Shown here in pieces: positions 1 through 9,131 of a DNA stretch of 64,000 nucleotides. How positions within the stretch are numbered: the first letter of the stretch is position 1; each line of letters begins with the position of its first letter. The translations under genes were made by a program, and so were the position numbers. This DNA comes from Schlesneria sp. (GTDB taxonomy: Bacteria > Planctomycetota > Planctomycetia > Planctomycetales > Planctomycetaceae), in the NCBI GenBank assembly GCA_028291515.1, contig JAQGHU010000050.1:1-64000 (forward strand), read 5' to 3'. Under the pieces are notes generated by a model, which saw only the letters and a list, made by a program, of their open reading frames with translations, ran no database searches and was not told the origin of the DNA.

Positions 1-275
1 CTTCCTTGAACGCATGGCCCACCTCCTTGGGGTTGATTTGCGTTGACACAAATCATTCTCCAAGTTGGGCCTGCGTTCATCTACTGCCATTCAACAAACT
101 TGAAACTACTGACTTTGCAATTCGCAATTTGCAATATCCTTCATCCAAATCGGGCAGCACCACCAACGATCTCGCCCAAGACCTCAGCTACAAAAACCGA
201 CTATGCCTCACTCCTCTCAATCTTTTTCCTAATCCGTACTACAAACGATTGAAATCTTTGTTAGGCGCGAAGATT
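1..275. other. No gene seen at window start
   Basis: I see no convincing gene here. Short reading frames on the + strand run into the following remnant in antisense and look like chance. Around 116-141 there is a low-complexity run with repeated ttgcaatt/gcaattt words. The region is downstream of the minus-strand remnant at 276-1034. Confidence 0.5.
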
Positions 276-1034
276 TTACGCGACGAGTTGCGCAAGTTGT
301 TGGACGTTTGTTCGTTGCGCAGCGATGACGGCGTGGATTGTGAGTCGGCCCGAGTCGGTGAGTTGGTAGCGGTGCGTCTTGGGGATTTTGCGGATCAGGT
401 GATGGGCCCGGAGCAACCTCAGGAGTCGAGTGGTCCGGGCGGCCCGCCGTTTGGCCTCTTTCAGATCCAAGGTCGCCTCGCCATAGAGCAGAGCTGTCAC
501 GTCACGGTTGCGGAAGCCATTGATGGCGAACTCCCCCCGTGCGACTGCGCTCAGCAGCGCTGCATCCCCCTCGCCGAGCGGTTGCAGGGCGCGAACTCGT
601 CGTCCTTGGAATTGGGTTGGGGCGCAGACTTTTCCGACGACCTCCTGCAGCGGAGTGCTGATTTCAGTCGCGGCCAAGGATTCCAGGTACCGTTGATTGG
701 ATTGTTCGCTGATCTCGGCGCGTCGATGCAGATCGGAAACGCCCTTTCTTAACCGCTGCCAGGACTTGGCTCCTTGAGGATCACTCTCTTTGGCACGAAA
801 CGATTTCATGTCGCGCGGGTCGTTGATCGTGGTCTCCACCCGCAGGACCTGGCCCTGCTTGTCGTACATCTTGACAGGTAAGATCCCAATCCCCTCAAGC
901 TCGCCAGCCACCGGATCGTCCCGCGAAACCGAAGCGATCCCATCCGGAAAGAACACCCTTGATTTCTGACCCAAAACGCGAGAGAAACGTCGACATGGCG
1001 TGAGTCCTGGCTGGGAAAGTGTTGTCCGTTGCAA
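276..1034 (-). pseudogene. C-terminal remnant of an unnamed family with an RVETTINDPRD motif
   Basis: The 252-residue frame carries a conserved-looking C-terminal region: an RVETTINDPRD segment, then a helical stretch with LRKGVSDLHRRAE, then GRRVRALQPLGEGDAALL, and a basic end with LRLLRAHHLIRKIPKTHRYQLT that reads like a winged-helix segment. From memory, proteins with this C-terminus are usually well over 400 residues and are common in planctomycetes and other bacteria, with no assigned function. Here the first 50 or so residues (rich in Arg, Ser and Pro) do not look like that family, so I read this as a 5'-truncated copy with a chance N-terminus. The stop is intact. It could instead be a shortened functional variant. 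The next gene upstream on this strand starts at 2385. Confidence 0.5.
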
Positions 1035-1067
1035 ACATCACTCTACCAACAGTCCTCACGCTTCTAC

Positions 1068-1125
1068 ATTGGGTTGCGGGCTTCGCCCGCGCTGGGTTTC
1101 ATCCGTGTTCAATCCGTGGCTAAAA
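1068..1125. repeat. Short intergenic dyad plus dispersed-type repeat
   Basis: A perfect 6-bp stem gcgggc/gcccgc with a 3-base loop (about 1077-1091) is followed by ttcatccgtgttcaatccgt at 1099-1118 and ggctaaaa. Sequences of the form 'atccgtg..aatccgtggct' are, from memory, dispersed intergenic repeats in planctomycete genomes. It lies in the gap just downstream of the beta-lactamase-fold gene and could help end its transcript. Confidence 0.4.
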
Positions 1126-1242
1126 ACTTCTTCACTCGTCCGATTCGTGGACAGCCCGCACGGCCGGATCGCTCTTTGACAATTTGTAGTATCGCGAGGT
1201 TGTGTCGGACAGCCGCATTCGCGCACGGTCATTTAGCATCGA

Positions 1243-2385
1243 CTACTTGCCGAGAGCCGCTGCCGCCTGCTGGAACGCGCCTTGCGCCTGGCCTCCGTTG
1301 CCGGGGAAGCCAGCGTGCTGGATCATCCAGACTGTGACTAGCCCGCGCTGAGTATCCACGGTCATATTCGTGGCATGCGCTCCGCCGTGACCGAACGAAG
1401 TCGGGCTGACAGACCAGCCGAGCCCATATCCGTCTTTCAGGTTATCGCCCGTCTGCTTGCTCACCATCTGCTTGAGAGCTGCTTCTGACAAGTAGCGTCG
1501 ACCTTCGAAAGTGCCCCCGTTCAAAAGCATCTGGCAGAACCGACCCATGTCGCCAGCGGTCGAGAAATACCCACCGGCAGGCATGGGAAATCGCCGACTG
1601 TGATCGGACAGCGGATAGAGCAACTGGCCGATTTGAAACTCTTCCAGATTGTCTTTGGCGACGTTGGGCTTGTATGACTTGGCCAGACGAGAGACCTGTT
1701 CTTCATTGGGCCAGAACGTGGTGTCTTTCATGCCGAGCGGTTTGAACAGGCGTTCTTCCAGGAATTGCTCATAGGACATTCCGCTGACCACTTCGATGAT
1801 TCGCCCCGCCGTGTTAATCCCGGCGTTGCTGTACTGATACTTGGAATCAGGCTCAAATTCGAGCGGCGTCAGGGCATAACTGCGGACGGCTTCACGAAGT
1901 GGCAGCCCATCCAAAGTCGGCTGTTCGATGGCCGAGCGGAACGGCAGACCGCTGGTGTGCGACAGCACGTTTTTCACGGTAATGGGATGCTTCGGCCGCT
2001 TCAGCAGCTTCGTCGAATCGTCCTGGTAGGCGATGACCATCTGACCGCGAAACTCAGGCAGGTACTTTTCAACCGGATCGTCGATGTTCACCTTGCCTTC
2101 GTCGACCAGCAGCATCAATGCTGTCCCCGTGATCGGCTTGGACATGGATGCAATCCAGAAGACGCTGTCGGCCGTCATCGGCTTCTTCGCGCCGACATCA
2201 GCATAGCCAACCACATCCACACTCAGCACCTTGTCTTTCGAAGCAACCAATGTTACGGCCCCGGCGAGCGTGTGACTGTCGACATACGGCTGCAGAACGG
2301 CCGCAATCTTGGGCTCATCCGCCTGCGCGAACGGAGCCGACAGAGATAGTAGCAACAAAGGAAATGCCAGCGTATGCGCTCTCAT
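1243..2385 (-). CDS. Secreted serine hydrolase of the beta-lactamase (class C / DD-peptidase-like) fold
   Basis: 380 residues from the chosen ATG at 2385, which has AGAAGGA six bases upstream; a longer frame to 2427 lacks a comparable site. A signal peptide (MRAHTLAFPLLLLSLSAPFA-QA) indicates export. The active-site SxxK is S80-M-S-K83 in WIASMSKP, the YxN is Y185-S-N187, and HGG at about 333-335 stands in for the KTG motif. This arrangement is typical of the large class C/esterase EstB-like family, whose members act as esterases, D-aminopeptidases or peptidoglycan hydrolases; true beta-lactamase activity is only one option. A single gene with no operon partner in the same direction close by. 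Substrate unknown. Confidence 0.88.
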   Translation of the reverse strand: MRAHTLAFPLLLLSLSAPFAQADEPKIAAVLQPYVDSHTLAGAVTLVASKDKVLSVDVVGYADVGAKKPMTADSVFWIASMSKPITGTALMLLVDEGKVNIDDPVEKYLPEFRGQMVIAYQDDSTKLLKRPKHPITVKNVLSHTSGLPFRSAIEQPTLDGLPLREAVRSYALTPLEFEPDSKYQYSNAGINTAGRIIEVVSGMSYEQFLEERLFKPLGMKDTTFWPNEEQVSRLAKSYKPNVAKDNLEEFQIGQLLYPLSDHSRRFPMPAGGYFSTAGDMGRFCQMLLNGGTFEGRRYLSEAALKQMVSKQTGDNLKDGYGLGWSVSPTSFGHGGAHATNMTVDTQRGLVTVWMIQHAGFPGNGGQAQGAFQQAAAALGK

Positions 2386-2522
2386 CAGTTGTCCTTCTGG
2401 GATGTCTTCTTGAAGTAGTTCCAACATCCAGATGATGCCGATGCAGCAACGATTCGGTCAACCGCGAGAGCCTGAATCTTCTGTGGGCTTTGGCCCCGTG
2501 ATGTTTCCTATTCAAACTTCGG

Positions 2523-3428
2523 TCAGAACTCGGAGGTCACTTCACCACCAGCTCGAGTCGCGATTGCCTTAAACAGGTTTGAATCAATGTACTGATTCAC
2601 GAATCGGACGCGACCGTCACCGAACAGCAGATGAACCCCACCCACATGCCAACTGCTGAAGTCGTCGATGTGCAGGGCAGGGTGGTTTGGCGTGTGATCT
2701 GACACCGCCAGGATCCGTGCGATCGCTTCATCGCCTTGTGGCACGACTCCTGCCCAGGTGCTGTGCCAGCCGAGCGAATTGTTTGTGCGATGTTCTCCCA
2801 GGAACACGGTGTTGCTGGTCCCATCGACCGCGTCGGCCATCCGTGTTGAACTGTTATGATAGAACATTCCATTGCTGACACACTGGGCAGCAGGAAAGGG
2901 AGGATTCTCGCAAATATCCTCAAACCCCAGCGTTCCAAAGCTCGCGACGTAATTCGCCGTTGGCAGAGTCGCCAGAATATTGGAAAGGTTCCCTTCCTGC
3001 CCCAAGGACCAGGTATCTGTGGAGGGATCCGAAGGGCAGCGAAACGCCGGCAAGACCGTCTGACGAGCCACCAGATTGCTCGCGTCCAGGCACGACACTC
3101 CGAAGTTGAGACGGCTATAGAGCGGTGCTTGATCGATCTGTGGCAGAATATGGCTTCCCCAGGCGAACCCGTTTGGCCCCTGCATATTCGGCACGCCCGA
3201 TTGAACTCCGATCCAGCCGGGAGGGAAGGCGTTCATGTTGTCGTGATAGTTGTGCAGAGCCAGACCCAACTGCTTCAGATTGTTGATGCACTGCGAACGA
3301 CGAGCCGCCTCGCGTGCCTGTTGAACGGCAGGCAACAGCAGGGCAATCAGAACGGCGATAATGGCAATGACGACCAGCAATTCAATCAACGTAAACCCTC
3401 GTCGAAAACGACGAGACAAAGAAAACAT
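2523..3428 (-). CDS. DUF1559 protein with type IV pilin-like N-terminus
   Basis: 301 residues. The N-terminus [12 protein letters not shown] is a prepilin cleavage site (G11/F12, E16 at +5) followed by one hydrophobic helix and the DUF1559 signature [20 protein letters not shown] at about 38-57. The C-terminus has [15 protein letters not shown], the GDG motif typical of this family. Family members are predicted to be processed by a prepilin peptidase and assembled or anchored as pseudopilins; planctomycetes carry many copies and their role is unknown. The protein ends at 2523, and the His-rich gene at 3630-4031 lies 201 bp upstream on the same strand. Confident in family, not in function. Confidence 0.93.
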   Translation of the reverse strand: MFSLSRRFRRGFTLIELLVVIAIIAVLIALLLPAVQQAREAARRSQCINNLKQLGLALHNYHDNMNAFPPGWIGVQSGVPNMQGPNGFAWGSHILPQIDQAPLYSRLNFGVSCLDASNLVARQTVLPAFRCPSDPSTDTWSLGQEGNLSNILATLPTANYVASFGTLGFEDICENPPFPAAQCVSNGMFYHNSSTRMADAVDGTSNTVFLGEHRTNNSLGWHSTWAGVVPQGDEAIARILAVSDHTPNHPALHIDDFSSWHVGGVHLLFGDGRVRFVNQYIDSNLFKAIATRAGGEVTSEF

Positions 3429-3629
3429 GACGATGATCCTTCATTTGATGAAGAGCTGCCCAACAATGGACAAAGCTCAGGAACGACGCTTGGCACAACA
3501 AGTCTCGCTGCAGATCACTGGCGTGATCTCACGAGCAGGGCGGCGCAGAGACGATGAATTGGAAGGCCTCGTATCACAACGAATAGCTGTACACGAAGAC
3601 GATCAATCCCGTTCGCACTGGCAAGCGGT

Positions 3630-4031
3630 TCAGACAGAAGGAGGGCCACGAGAATCAAAAGCACGAGCACAATCAAACGTCGGCTGAAGAACAGGCGCGA
3701 TCGCGACAGCTTCAACTCGTTCCAGCGATCCCGTGAGCTGGATCACCTCGGCCGCGCACCCAACGTGAAGCGCCAGGACGCATAGTCCGCAGTGCTGATC
3801 GTCGTCAGGACATTGATCGTGCGAATCGTGGGTCGAATGCGAATAGGTGGGTGCAGAGGAATGAGAATGGTGATGCGAACAATGATGTGACTTACTCGGG
3901 GGCGCCTCGGCCGTTCGAGGAAGCAATCGCGAGTGATGCAGCAGACGATGAGCAGGCGCGTAGAAGCCCCAGACGCCTAGCTGAGCTAGCGCCAACAGGA
4001 CCGCACCAAGTCGCATCGACCTTGAAAACAT
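3630..4031 (-). CDS. Small His-rich secreted protein
   Basis: 133 residues. A hydrophobic N-terminus (MRLGAVLLALAQLGVWGFYA) looks like a signal peptide or anchor. A histidine/serine cluster follows (SKSHHCSHHHSHSSAPTYSH), then an Asp/Cys segment CPDDDQHCGLCVLALHVGC. The spacing HCGLCVLA recalls DUF2946-type proteins that occur beside copper or metal transport genes, so metal binding is a reasonable guess. No metal transporter is next to it here; the neighbours are a DUF1559 gene and a divergent hydrolase. The start at 4031 has no clear ribosome site; an internal ATG at 4016 is the alternative. The family assignment is tentative. Confidence 0.6.
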   Translation of the reverse strand: MFSRSMRLGAVLLALAQLGVWGFYAPAHRLLHHSRLLPRTAEAPPSKSHHCSHHHSHSSAPTYSHSTHDSHDQCPDDDQHCGLCVLALHVGCAAEVIQLTGSLERVEAVAIAPVLQPTFDCARAFDSRGPPSV

Positions 4032-4250
4032 CAGATTTGCCGGGAATGAGTGATTTTCCGATCACACAGTTCGCACCGCAGGGTACGCGATGTTAGGCCA
4101 CTTCGTTGGATTTCGCAATCACTTTTCGCAAAGCGGGACTTCCGCAGATCCGCCCACAGCACTGTCAGCCACGCTTGGCGATCGGGTGCCGAAGCGTCAA
4201 TCTATGCTCCGCGAGAAGCCGCTGGACCGAAACACAAAAGGAACCGTCTG

Positions 4251-6140
4251 ATGCGAATCTTCCTGGGCGTGGTGTTGGCAACCTCTGTCTTGTCAGGCTT
4301 TGATCCGGTCCGCGCGATCGCTCAGGAACCGACGCAGTTAGAAAACTACATCCGGCTGCACTACAGCAAGTCCGAACACATGATCCCGATGCGGGACGGC
4401 GTGAAGTTGTTTACGTCCGTGTTTGTCCCGCGTGACAATACTCGCGCGTACCCCTTCATGATGAAGCGAACGCCGTACAACGTGGCTCCGTATGGCGAAG
4501 ACAAGTATCCCGCGCGACTGGGCCCCAGCGAACTGTTCGTCAAAGCAGGATACATCTTTGTCAATCAGGATGTTCGAGGTCGCTTCGCCTCGGAAGGGGA
4601 GTTCACGCAAGTCACGCCGCACTTGCCCTCCAAGACCAAGCCCGCCGATGTCGATGAGAGTTCTGATACCTACGACACGATCGACTGGTTGCTGAAAAAC
4701 ATCCCCAATCACAACGGTCGTGTCGGCATGGCAGGCATCTCGTATCCAGGTTTCTACGCCGCAGCAGGAATGATTGACGCTCACCCCGCACTGAAGGCCG
4801 TGTCGCCTCAGGCTCCTGTCGGAGATTGGTACTTCGACGACTTCCTGCATCACGGATCATTCTTTCTGGCCCACGCGTTTCGCTGGCTGACCGGGAATGC
4901 CACCGAACGCCCCAAGCCGACGACTGAGCCAACCAAACCTTACATCTATCCAACTCCCGATGGTTACAAGATGTTCCTGGAAGCGGGCTCGGTCGAGAAC
5001 ATCGACAAGCAGTACCTGAAGGGCTCGATTCCCTTCTGGAAAGAAATGATGACTCATCCCAATCGGGACGAATTCTGGCAGAAGCGAGCCCTGATCCCGC
5101 ATCTGAAGAACGTCGCCCCCGCAGTCATGGTCGTCACGGGTTGGTACGACGCGGAGGATCTGTACGGGTCCTTCAAGACCTATCAGTCGATCGAACAGCA
5201 GAACCCCAAGGTCAACAATGTGCTGGTCGTTGGACCGTGGCATCATGGCGGTTGGGCATCGGGCGATGGCGACAAATTGGGTGCCGTCCCCTTCGGTTCC
5301 AAGACGAGTGCGTTCTATCGCGCCGAGATCGAACAGCCGTTCTTCGAGAAATACCTGAAGGACGCGAACCTTCCCGCCCCCGCCGAAGCCATTGTCTTCG
5401 AGACGGGATCCAATCATTGGCGTACGTTTGATCACTGGCCGCCCAGCAAGACGGAAACGAAGCAGCTCTATCTGCAGAATGGCGGCAAACTCGCCTGGTC
5501 CGCGGCCACGGAAAAGAACGCCTTTGACGAGTTCGTCAGCGATCCAAACAAGCCGGTGCCGTACTGCGAAATCATCACTCCCAAGATGACGATCGAATAC
5601 ATGGTCGACGATCAGCGCTTTGCCTCGCGCCGACCGGACGTGCTGACTTATCAAACGGAACCATTTGAAGAAGACATGGTCGTCGCGGGACCACTCGAGG
5701 CTGATCTGTGGGTTTCCACCACTGGGACGGACGCCGACTGGGTCGTGAAGCTGATCGACGTGCGGCCTGATGCTCCCGAAGCGACGCCGCTGGCGGGCTA
5801 TCAGATGCTGGTTCGCAGCGAAGTTTTCCGCGGTCGCTTCCGCAAGGACTACGCGAAGCCAGAACCGTTCCAACCAGGCGAACCAACACAAGTCAAGTTC
5901 GAGCTACTCGATGTCTTGCATCGCTTTCAAAAGGGACATCGGCTGATGATCCAGATCCAAAGTACCTGGTTCCCACTGGTGGATCGCAACCCACAAACCT
6001 ACGTGCCCAACATCTACTTCGCAAAGCCCGAGGACTTTCAGCGAGCGACTCATCGTGTCTATCGGTCACCAGATCATCCCACCAGCTTCAAGCTGGGCGT
6101 GCTGCCAGCGACGAAACCCGTGTTTTCGCTGGCGAAGTAG
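4251..6140 (+). CDS. CocE/NonD family secreted acyl hydrolase (X-Pro dipeptidyl-peptidase-like)
   Basis: 629 residues from ATG 4251, preceded by AAAGGA; the frame is open further upstream but the signal peptide MRIFLGVVLATSVLSG begins here, with likely cleavage near AIA-QE (residue 24). Alpha/beta-hydrolase residues are visible: nucleophile S164 in MAGISYPGF, acid D300 in TGWYDAED, and His in GPWHHGGW (331/332). The C-terminal part (DMVVAGPLEADLWVSTTGTD onward) is the jelly-roll domain of the X-Pro dipeptidyl-peptidase/cocaine-esterase family. Predicted to hydrolyse an ester or amide (for example a glutaryl-7-ACA-type or peptide bond) in the periplasm; substrate unknown. It converges on the aminotransferase, with the dyad repeat at 6154-6260 between them. 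Confidence 0.92.
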   Translation: MRIFLGVVLATSVLSGFDPVRAIAQEPTQLENYIRLHYSKSEHMIPMRDGVKLFTSVFVPRDNTRAYPFMMKRTPYNVAPYGEDKYPARLGPSELFVKAGYIFVNQDVRGRFASEGEFTQVTPHLPSKTKPADVDESSDTYDTIDWLLKNIPNHNGRVGMAGISYPGFYAAAGMIDAHPALKAVSPQAPVGDWYFDDFLHHGSFFLAHAFRWLTGNATERPKPTTEPTKPYIYPTPDGYKMFLEAGSVENIDKQYLKGSIPFWKEMMTHPNRDEFWQKRALIPHLKNVAPAVMVVTGWYDAEDLYGSFKTYQSIEQQNPKVNNVLVVGPWHHGGWASGDGDKLGAVPFGSKTSAFYRAEIEQPFFEKYLKDANLPAPAEAIVFETGSNHWRTFDHWPPSKTETKQLYLQNGGKLAWSAATEKNAFDEFVSDPNKPVPYCEIITPKMTIEYMVDDQRFASRRPDVLTYQTEPFEEDMVVAGPLEADLWVSTTGTDADWVVKLIDVRPDAPEATPLAGYQMLVRSEVFRGRFRKDYAKPEPFQPGEPTQVKFELLDVLHRFQKGHRLMIQIQSTWFPLVDRNPQTYVPNIYFAKPEDFQRATHRVYRSPDHPTSFKLGVLPATKPVFSLAK

Positions 6141-6153
6141 ATTCTCGATGAAT

Positions 6154-6260
6154 CGTCATTCCCGCGCAGGCGGGAATCCCGCGAGACATTGGGCGATGTC
6201 AACTTGTCAACCACGGCTTCTATCCGCAACGACTGGATTCCCGCCTGCGCGGGAATGACG
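6154..6260. repeat. REP-like inverted repeat pair, copy 1
   Basis: Two 26-bp arms in inverted orientation: 6154-6179 and 6235-6260, each containing the core ttcccgcgcaggcgggaa or its complement, which is itself a hairpin (ttcccgc/gcgggaa around gcag). The arms are perfect reverse complements over cgtcattcccgcg through ggaatcc. The same unit occurs at 28396-28479. Both copies sit between convergent genes, so a role in ending transcription from both sides is plausible. Confidence 0.9.
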
Positions 6261-6308
6261 AGATGGTTGATTGAAACCAGCAATTATCCGGCGCGCGAAT
6301 TATCCGGC

Positions 6309-7613
6309 CTAGTGTTGCTGCAGTCGTTCCCGCACGGCAGCAGCCAGACGCTTGATCCCTTCCGCGATTCCCGCCGTATCCTGAACACCAAAACTCAATC
6401 GCATCTGATTCTTTTTCTGGCGGGGCGAGCCACTCGGGTAGCAGAGTTCACCGGGGACATACATGACACGGTGGGACTTGGCGGCGAGATGAAACATCTC
6501 GCTCGCAAAGCCTGTTTCGATGCGATCGGGGACTGACAGCCACACATACAGCCCCCCTTCGGGACGCAGCCAGGTTACTTCGGGGAGGTCTTTGAATTCG
6601 CGATCCAAAGCCTGCAGCATGGCATCGCGCTTCGTGCGATAGGCGGTACAGACATCTTCGACGTGGGGGACATATTTGCTCGACGACAGGACAGTCGCCA
6701 GCAGGTGTTGATTCAGGTTTGCGGACCCGAAGTCGAGATTGCCTTTCAGATCGCAGACGGGGCCGACCAGTTCGGCGGGAAGAACGCCATAACCGACGCG
6801 GACGCCGGGCGAGAAACTCTTCGAAAATGTTTGAGCCAGGATCACGGTATCGCGCGAATCATCGCAGCCCCAGACACTGGGACGCTCTTCGCCGTCATAA
6901 CGCAGTTCACGATACGCGGCGTCTTCCAGAACGAACAAACGCTGATAACGAGACCACCGCTTGGCAATCTCGACGATCTGGCGTCGACGTTCGGTGGCCA
7001 AGCTCACGCCGCTTGGATTTTCGTAGTAGCTGACCAGATAGATCAGCTTCACCTTGGAAAGCTCACCCGCCACGTTCAATCGAGCGAGCTCGGTTTCGAG
7101 CGCTTCCGGCCGCAATCCGTGCTCATCGGTGTCGATGGCAATCGTTCGTGCCCCTACGCCGTTCAAGACACCCAGAAAAACGAAGTACGTCGGTGCTGCA
7201 ACCAAGCAGATGTCGCCTGGATCGAACAAGGCATCGGCGACCAACGCGAGCAGTTGTTGTGACCCGGTCGTCAGGACGAAGCGACTGGTATCGACCTTCA
7301 ACTCGTCGACCGTACAGTGCTCCTGGCGTGCCAGATGGATTCGCAGTTGCTCGCGCAGCCGATCGGCTCCGGCTGTCGTTCCGTACTGCAAAGCCTGCCG
7401 CGCTTTTCCGGCCTCGTCAAACAGATGATCAACCGACTGACCACATTCGATCACCGGTAAGCTGGCTTCATCGACCAGACCCGCGGCCAGCGAAATGACA
7501 TCGCGATTCTCGACGGCCTGCTGCATCAGAAAGCTGATGGCCTGATCTTTGGCCCACTGAGCCCGTTGACTGAAACGGGGCGCGACGACATCTGGCATGA
7601 CGATTTCCGACAA
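6309..7613 (-). CDS. PLP-dependent aminotransferase class I/II (LysN / 2-aminoadipate transaminase-like)
   Basis: 434 residues. Fold-type I features: YENPSG (residues 197-202) and the PLP lysine K265 in AQTFSKSFSPGVRVGY, plus LQYGTTAGADRLRE near 75-88, a motif of the MocR/LysN-type subgroup. There is no N-terminal winged-helix domain, so it is an enzyme and not a MocR regulator. Related enzymes transfer amino groups from 2-aminoadipate, kynurenine or branched/aromatic amino acids to 2-oxoglutarate in the cytoplasm; the exact substrate cannot be read from the sequence. The next gene upstream on this strand, sufS, ends 156 bp away. Confidence 0.9.
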   Translation of the reverse strand: MSEIVMPDVVAPRFSQRAQWAKDQAISFLMQQAVENRDVISLAAGLVDEASLPVIECGQSVDHLFDEAGKARQALQYGTTAGADRLREQLRIHLARQEHCTVDELKVDTSRFVLTTGSQQLLALVADALFDPGDICLVAAPTYFVFLGVLNGVGARTIAIDTDEHGLRPEALETELARLNVAGELSKVKLIYLVSYYENPSGVSLATERRRQIVEIAKRWSRYQRLFVLEDAAYRELRYDGEERPSVWGCDDSRDTVILAQTFSKSFSPGVRVGYGVLPAELVGPVCDLKGNLDFGSANLNQHLLATVLSSSKYVPHVEDVCTAYRTKRDAMLQALDREFKDLPEVTWLRPEGGLYVWLSVPDRIETGFASEMFHLAAKSHRVMYVPGELCYPSGSPRQKKNQMRLSFGVQDTAGIAEGIKRLAAAVRERLQQH

Positions 7614-7769
7614 ATGGAGCCTGACGAACCTACTGGAATCGGCGCAATTCGAAACGAACAGGCCGCATCACCAACGACACCCGCGACATCAAAAGGTTCG
7701 CCGCTCAAGTCTATCCACAAGGGGACGGAAAGATCACGCCCGGCTTCGCTTTTAGGTCGAGATATCGGG

Positions 7770-9017
7770 CTACTTCAATCGAAAGACTTTTCGCGCGGCA
7801 TGCACACCATCGACCAAGGCATCGACTTCATCAAGGGTGTTGTAGAACGCCAGACTCGCGCGGGTCGTCGCCGTCAAATTCAGCAGTTCATGCAGCGGCA
7901 TCGTGCAGTGATGGCCAGCTCGGACAGCCACCCCACGACGATCCAGCACATCGGAAAGGTCGTGAGGATGAACTCCATCAACTGTGAAGCTCAGGATCGC
8001 TCCCTTGTGGTCGACCGAAGGCCCATGAATCGTCACACCAGGAACCGCGGCCAGCTTTTCATGAGCTTTGACCGACAACTGGTGCTCGTACTGCCCAATC
8101 TGCAGCAACCCGATTGAATTCACGTAGTCGATCGCCGCACCCAACCCGACCGCCTCGATAAAGGGGCACGTTCCCGCTTCGAACTTCGCAGGGGGATCCG
8201 CCCAGGTTGACGAATCGAGAAAGACTTCCCGAATCATGTGTCCGCCAGCCAGGAACGGATCCATCGCTTCGAGCAATTGGCGACGGGCATAGAGCACGCC
8301 GATCCCCGTTGGACCGTAAAGCTTGTGGCCCGAGAACGCGAGGAAATCGATTTGAGGCGAGCGCACATTAGTGGGCATGTGCGGCACCGACTGAGCGGCA
8401 TCGACACAGATCAAGGCCCCCACGTCATGAGCCCGGCGTGCCAACTCGTTGATGGGGTTGACGGTTCCCAGGACGTTGGACATCGCGGTGACAGCCACCA
8501 GCTTCGTCTTGCTCGTGAGCAGTTGGTCCAGCGAAGACAGATCAAGCCGGCCGTCAGCAGTCAGCGGAATGTATTTCAGCGTGGCACCGGTGGCGGCCGC
8601 GGCGAGCTGCCAGGGAACCAGGTTCGCGTGATGTTCCATCATGTTCAGGAGGATTTCATCACCGGGCCGCAGGAACTTGCGTCCCCAGCCATGGGCCACC
8701 ATGTTCAGTGACATGGTCGTTCCGGACGTGAAGACGATCTCTTCCAGTTCGCCGGCACCGATGAATCGCTGGACCTTTTCGCGAGCCGCTTCCAGCTCGA
8801 TCGTCATCCGGTCGCCAAGCTGATGGATTCCGCGATGAACGTTGGAGTTGTACTGCTCGTAGCACTCCATGACCTTGGCCATGACCGAACGAGGCTTTTG
8901 GGCCGTCGCGGCCGTGTCGAGATAAACCAGCGGCATATCACCAGACAAGCGCTGATGCAGGATCGGGAAGTCCCGTCGGACGGCTTCGACATCAAAGGTA
9001 GCAGAGTTAGCAGTCAT
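7770..9017 (-). CDS. sufS: Cysteine desulfurase SufS
   Basis: 415 residues from ATG 9017, the usual SufS length; an in-frame TTG at 9080 would add 21 unlikely residues. The PLP lysine is K232 in FSGHKLYGPTG and the persulfide cysteine is C371 in VRAGHHCTMPLH, both characteristic of group II (SufS/CsdA) desulfurases. The enzyme releases sulfur from cysteine, yielding alanine, and passes it to a scaffold or transfer partner. The SufU-like gene upstream on the same strand (9528-9965) is the expected partner, since SufU activates SufS by accepting the persulfide. The two are separated by a 510-bp stretch holding a nested inverted repeat, so they may be transcribed separately. No strong ribosome site is visible. 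Confidence 0.95.
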   Translation of the reverse strand: MTANSATFDVEAVRRDFPILHQRLSGDMPLVYLDTAATAQKPRSVMAKVMECYEQYNSNVHRGIHQLGDRMTIELEAAREKVQRFIGAGELEEIVFTSGTTMSLNMVAHGWGRKFLRPGDEILLNMMEHHANLVPWQLAAAATGATLKYIPLTADGRLDLSSLDQLLTSKTKLVAVTAMSNVLGTVNPINELARRAHDVGALICVDAAQSVPHMPTNVRSPQIDFLAFSGHKLYGPTGIGVLYARRQLLEAMDPFLAGGHMIREVFLDSSTWADPPAKFEAGTCPFIEAVGLGAAIDYVNSIGLLQIGQYEHQLSVKAHEKLAAVPGVTIHGPSVDHKGAILSFTVDGVHPHDLSDVLDRRGVAVRAGHHCTMPLHELLNLTATTRASLAFYNTLDEVDALVDGVHAARKVFRLK

Positions 9018-9110
9018 GGTGTACAAGCAATCATAGCAGCCACGGGCGCTTCGACGAGCACCTCGGCTGCAGGAAGACAAGTGTTTTATGAGTAAATCAA
9101 CGAGCGATTA

Positions 9111-9131
9111 TGCTCACCGAAAAAGTGAGCA
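9111..9131. repeat. Small hairpin at the edge of the sufS/sufU gap
   Basis: Perfect 7-bp stem tgctcac/gtgagca around a 7-base A-rich loop, directly abutting the left arm of the large inverted repeat and about 95 bp upstream of the sufS start on the minus strand. Could be part of the sufS leader. Confidence 0.5.

Noticed and set aside
3515-3715. 66-codon minus-strand frame with a signal-peptide-like start
   Set aside because: It begins with TTG, has no ribosome site, overlaps the His-rich gene by 86 bp and shows no family character.
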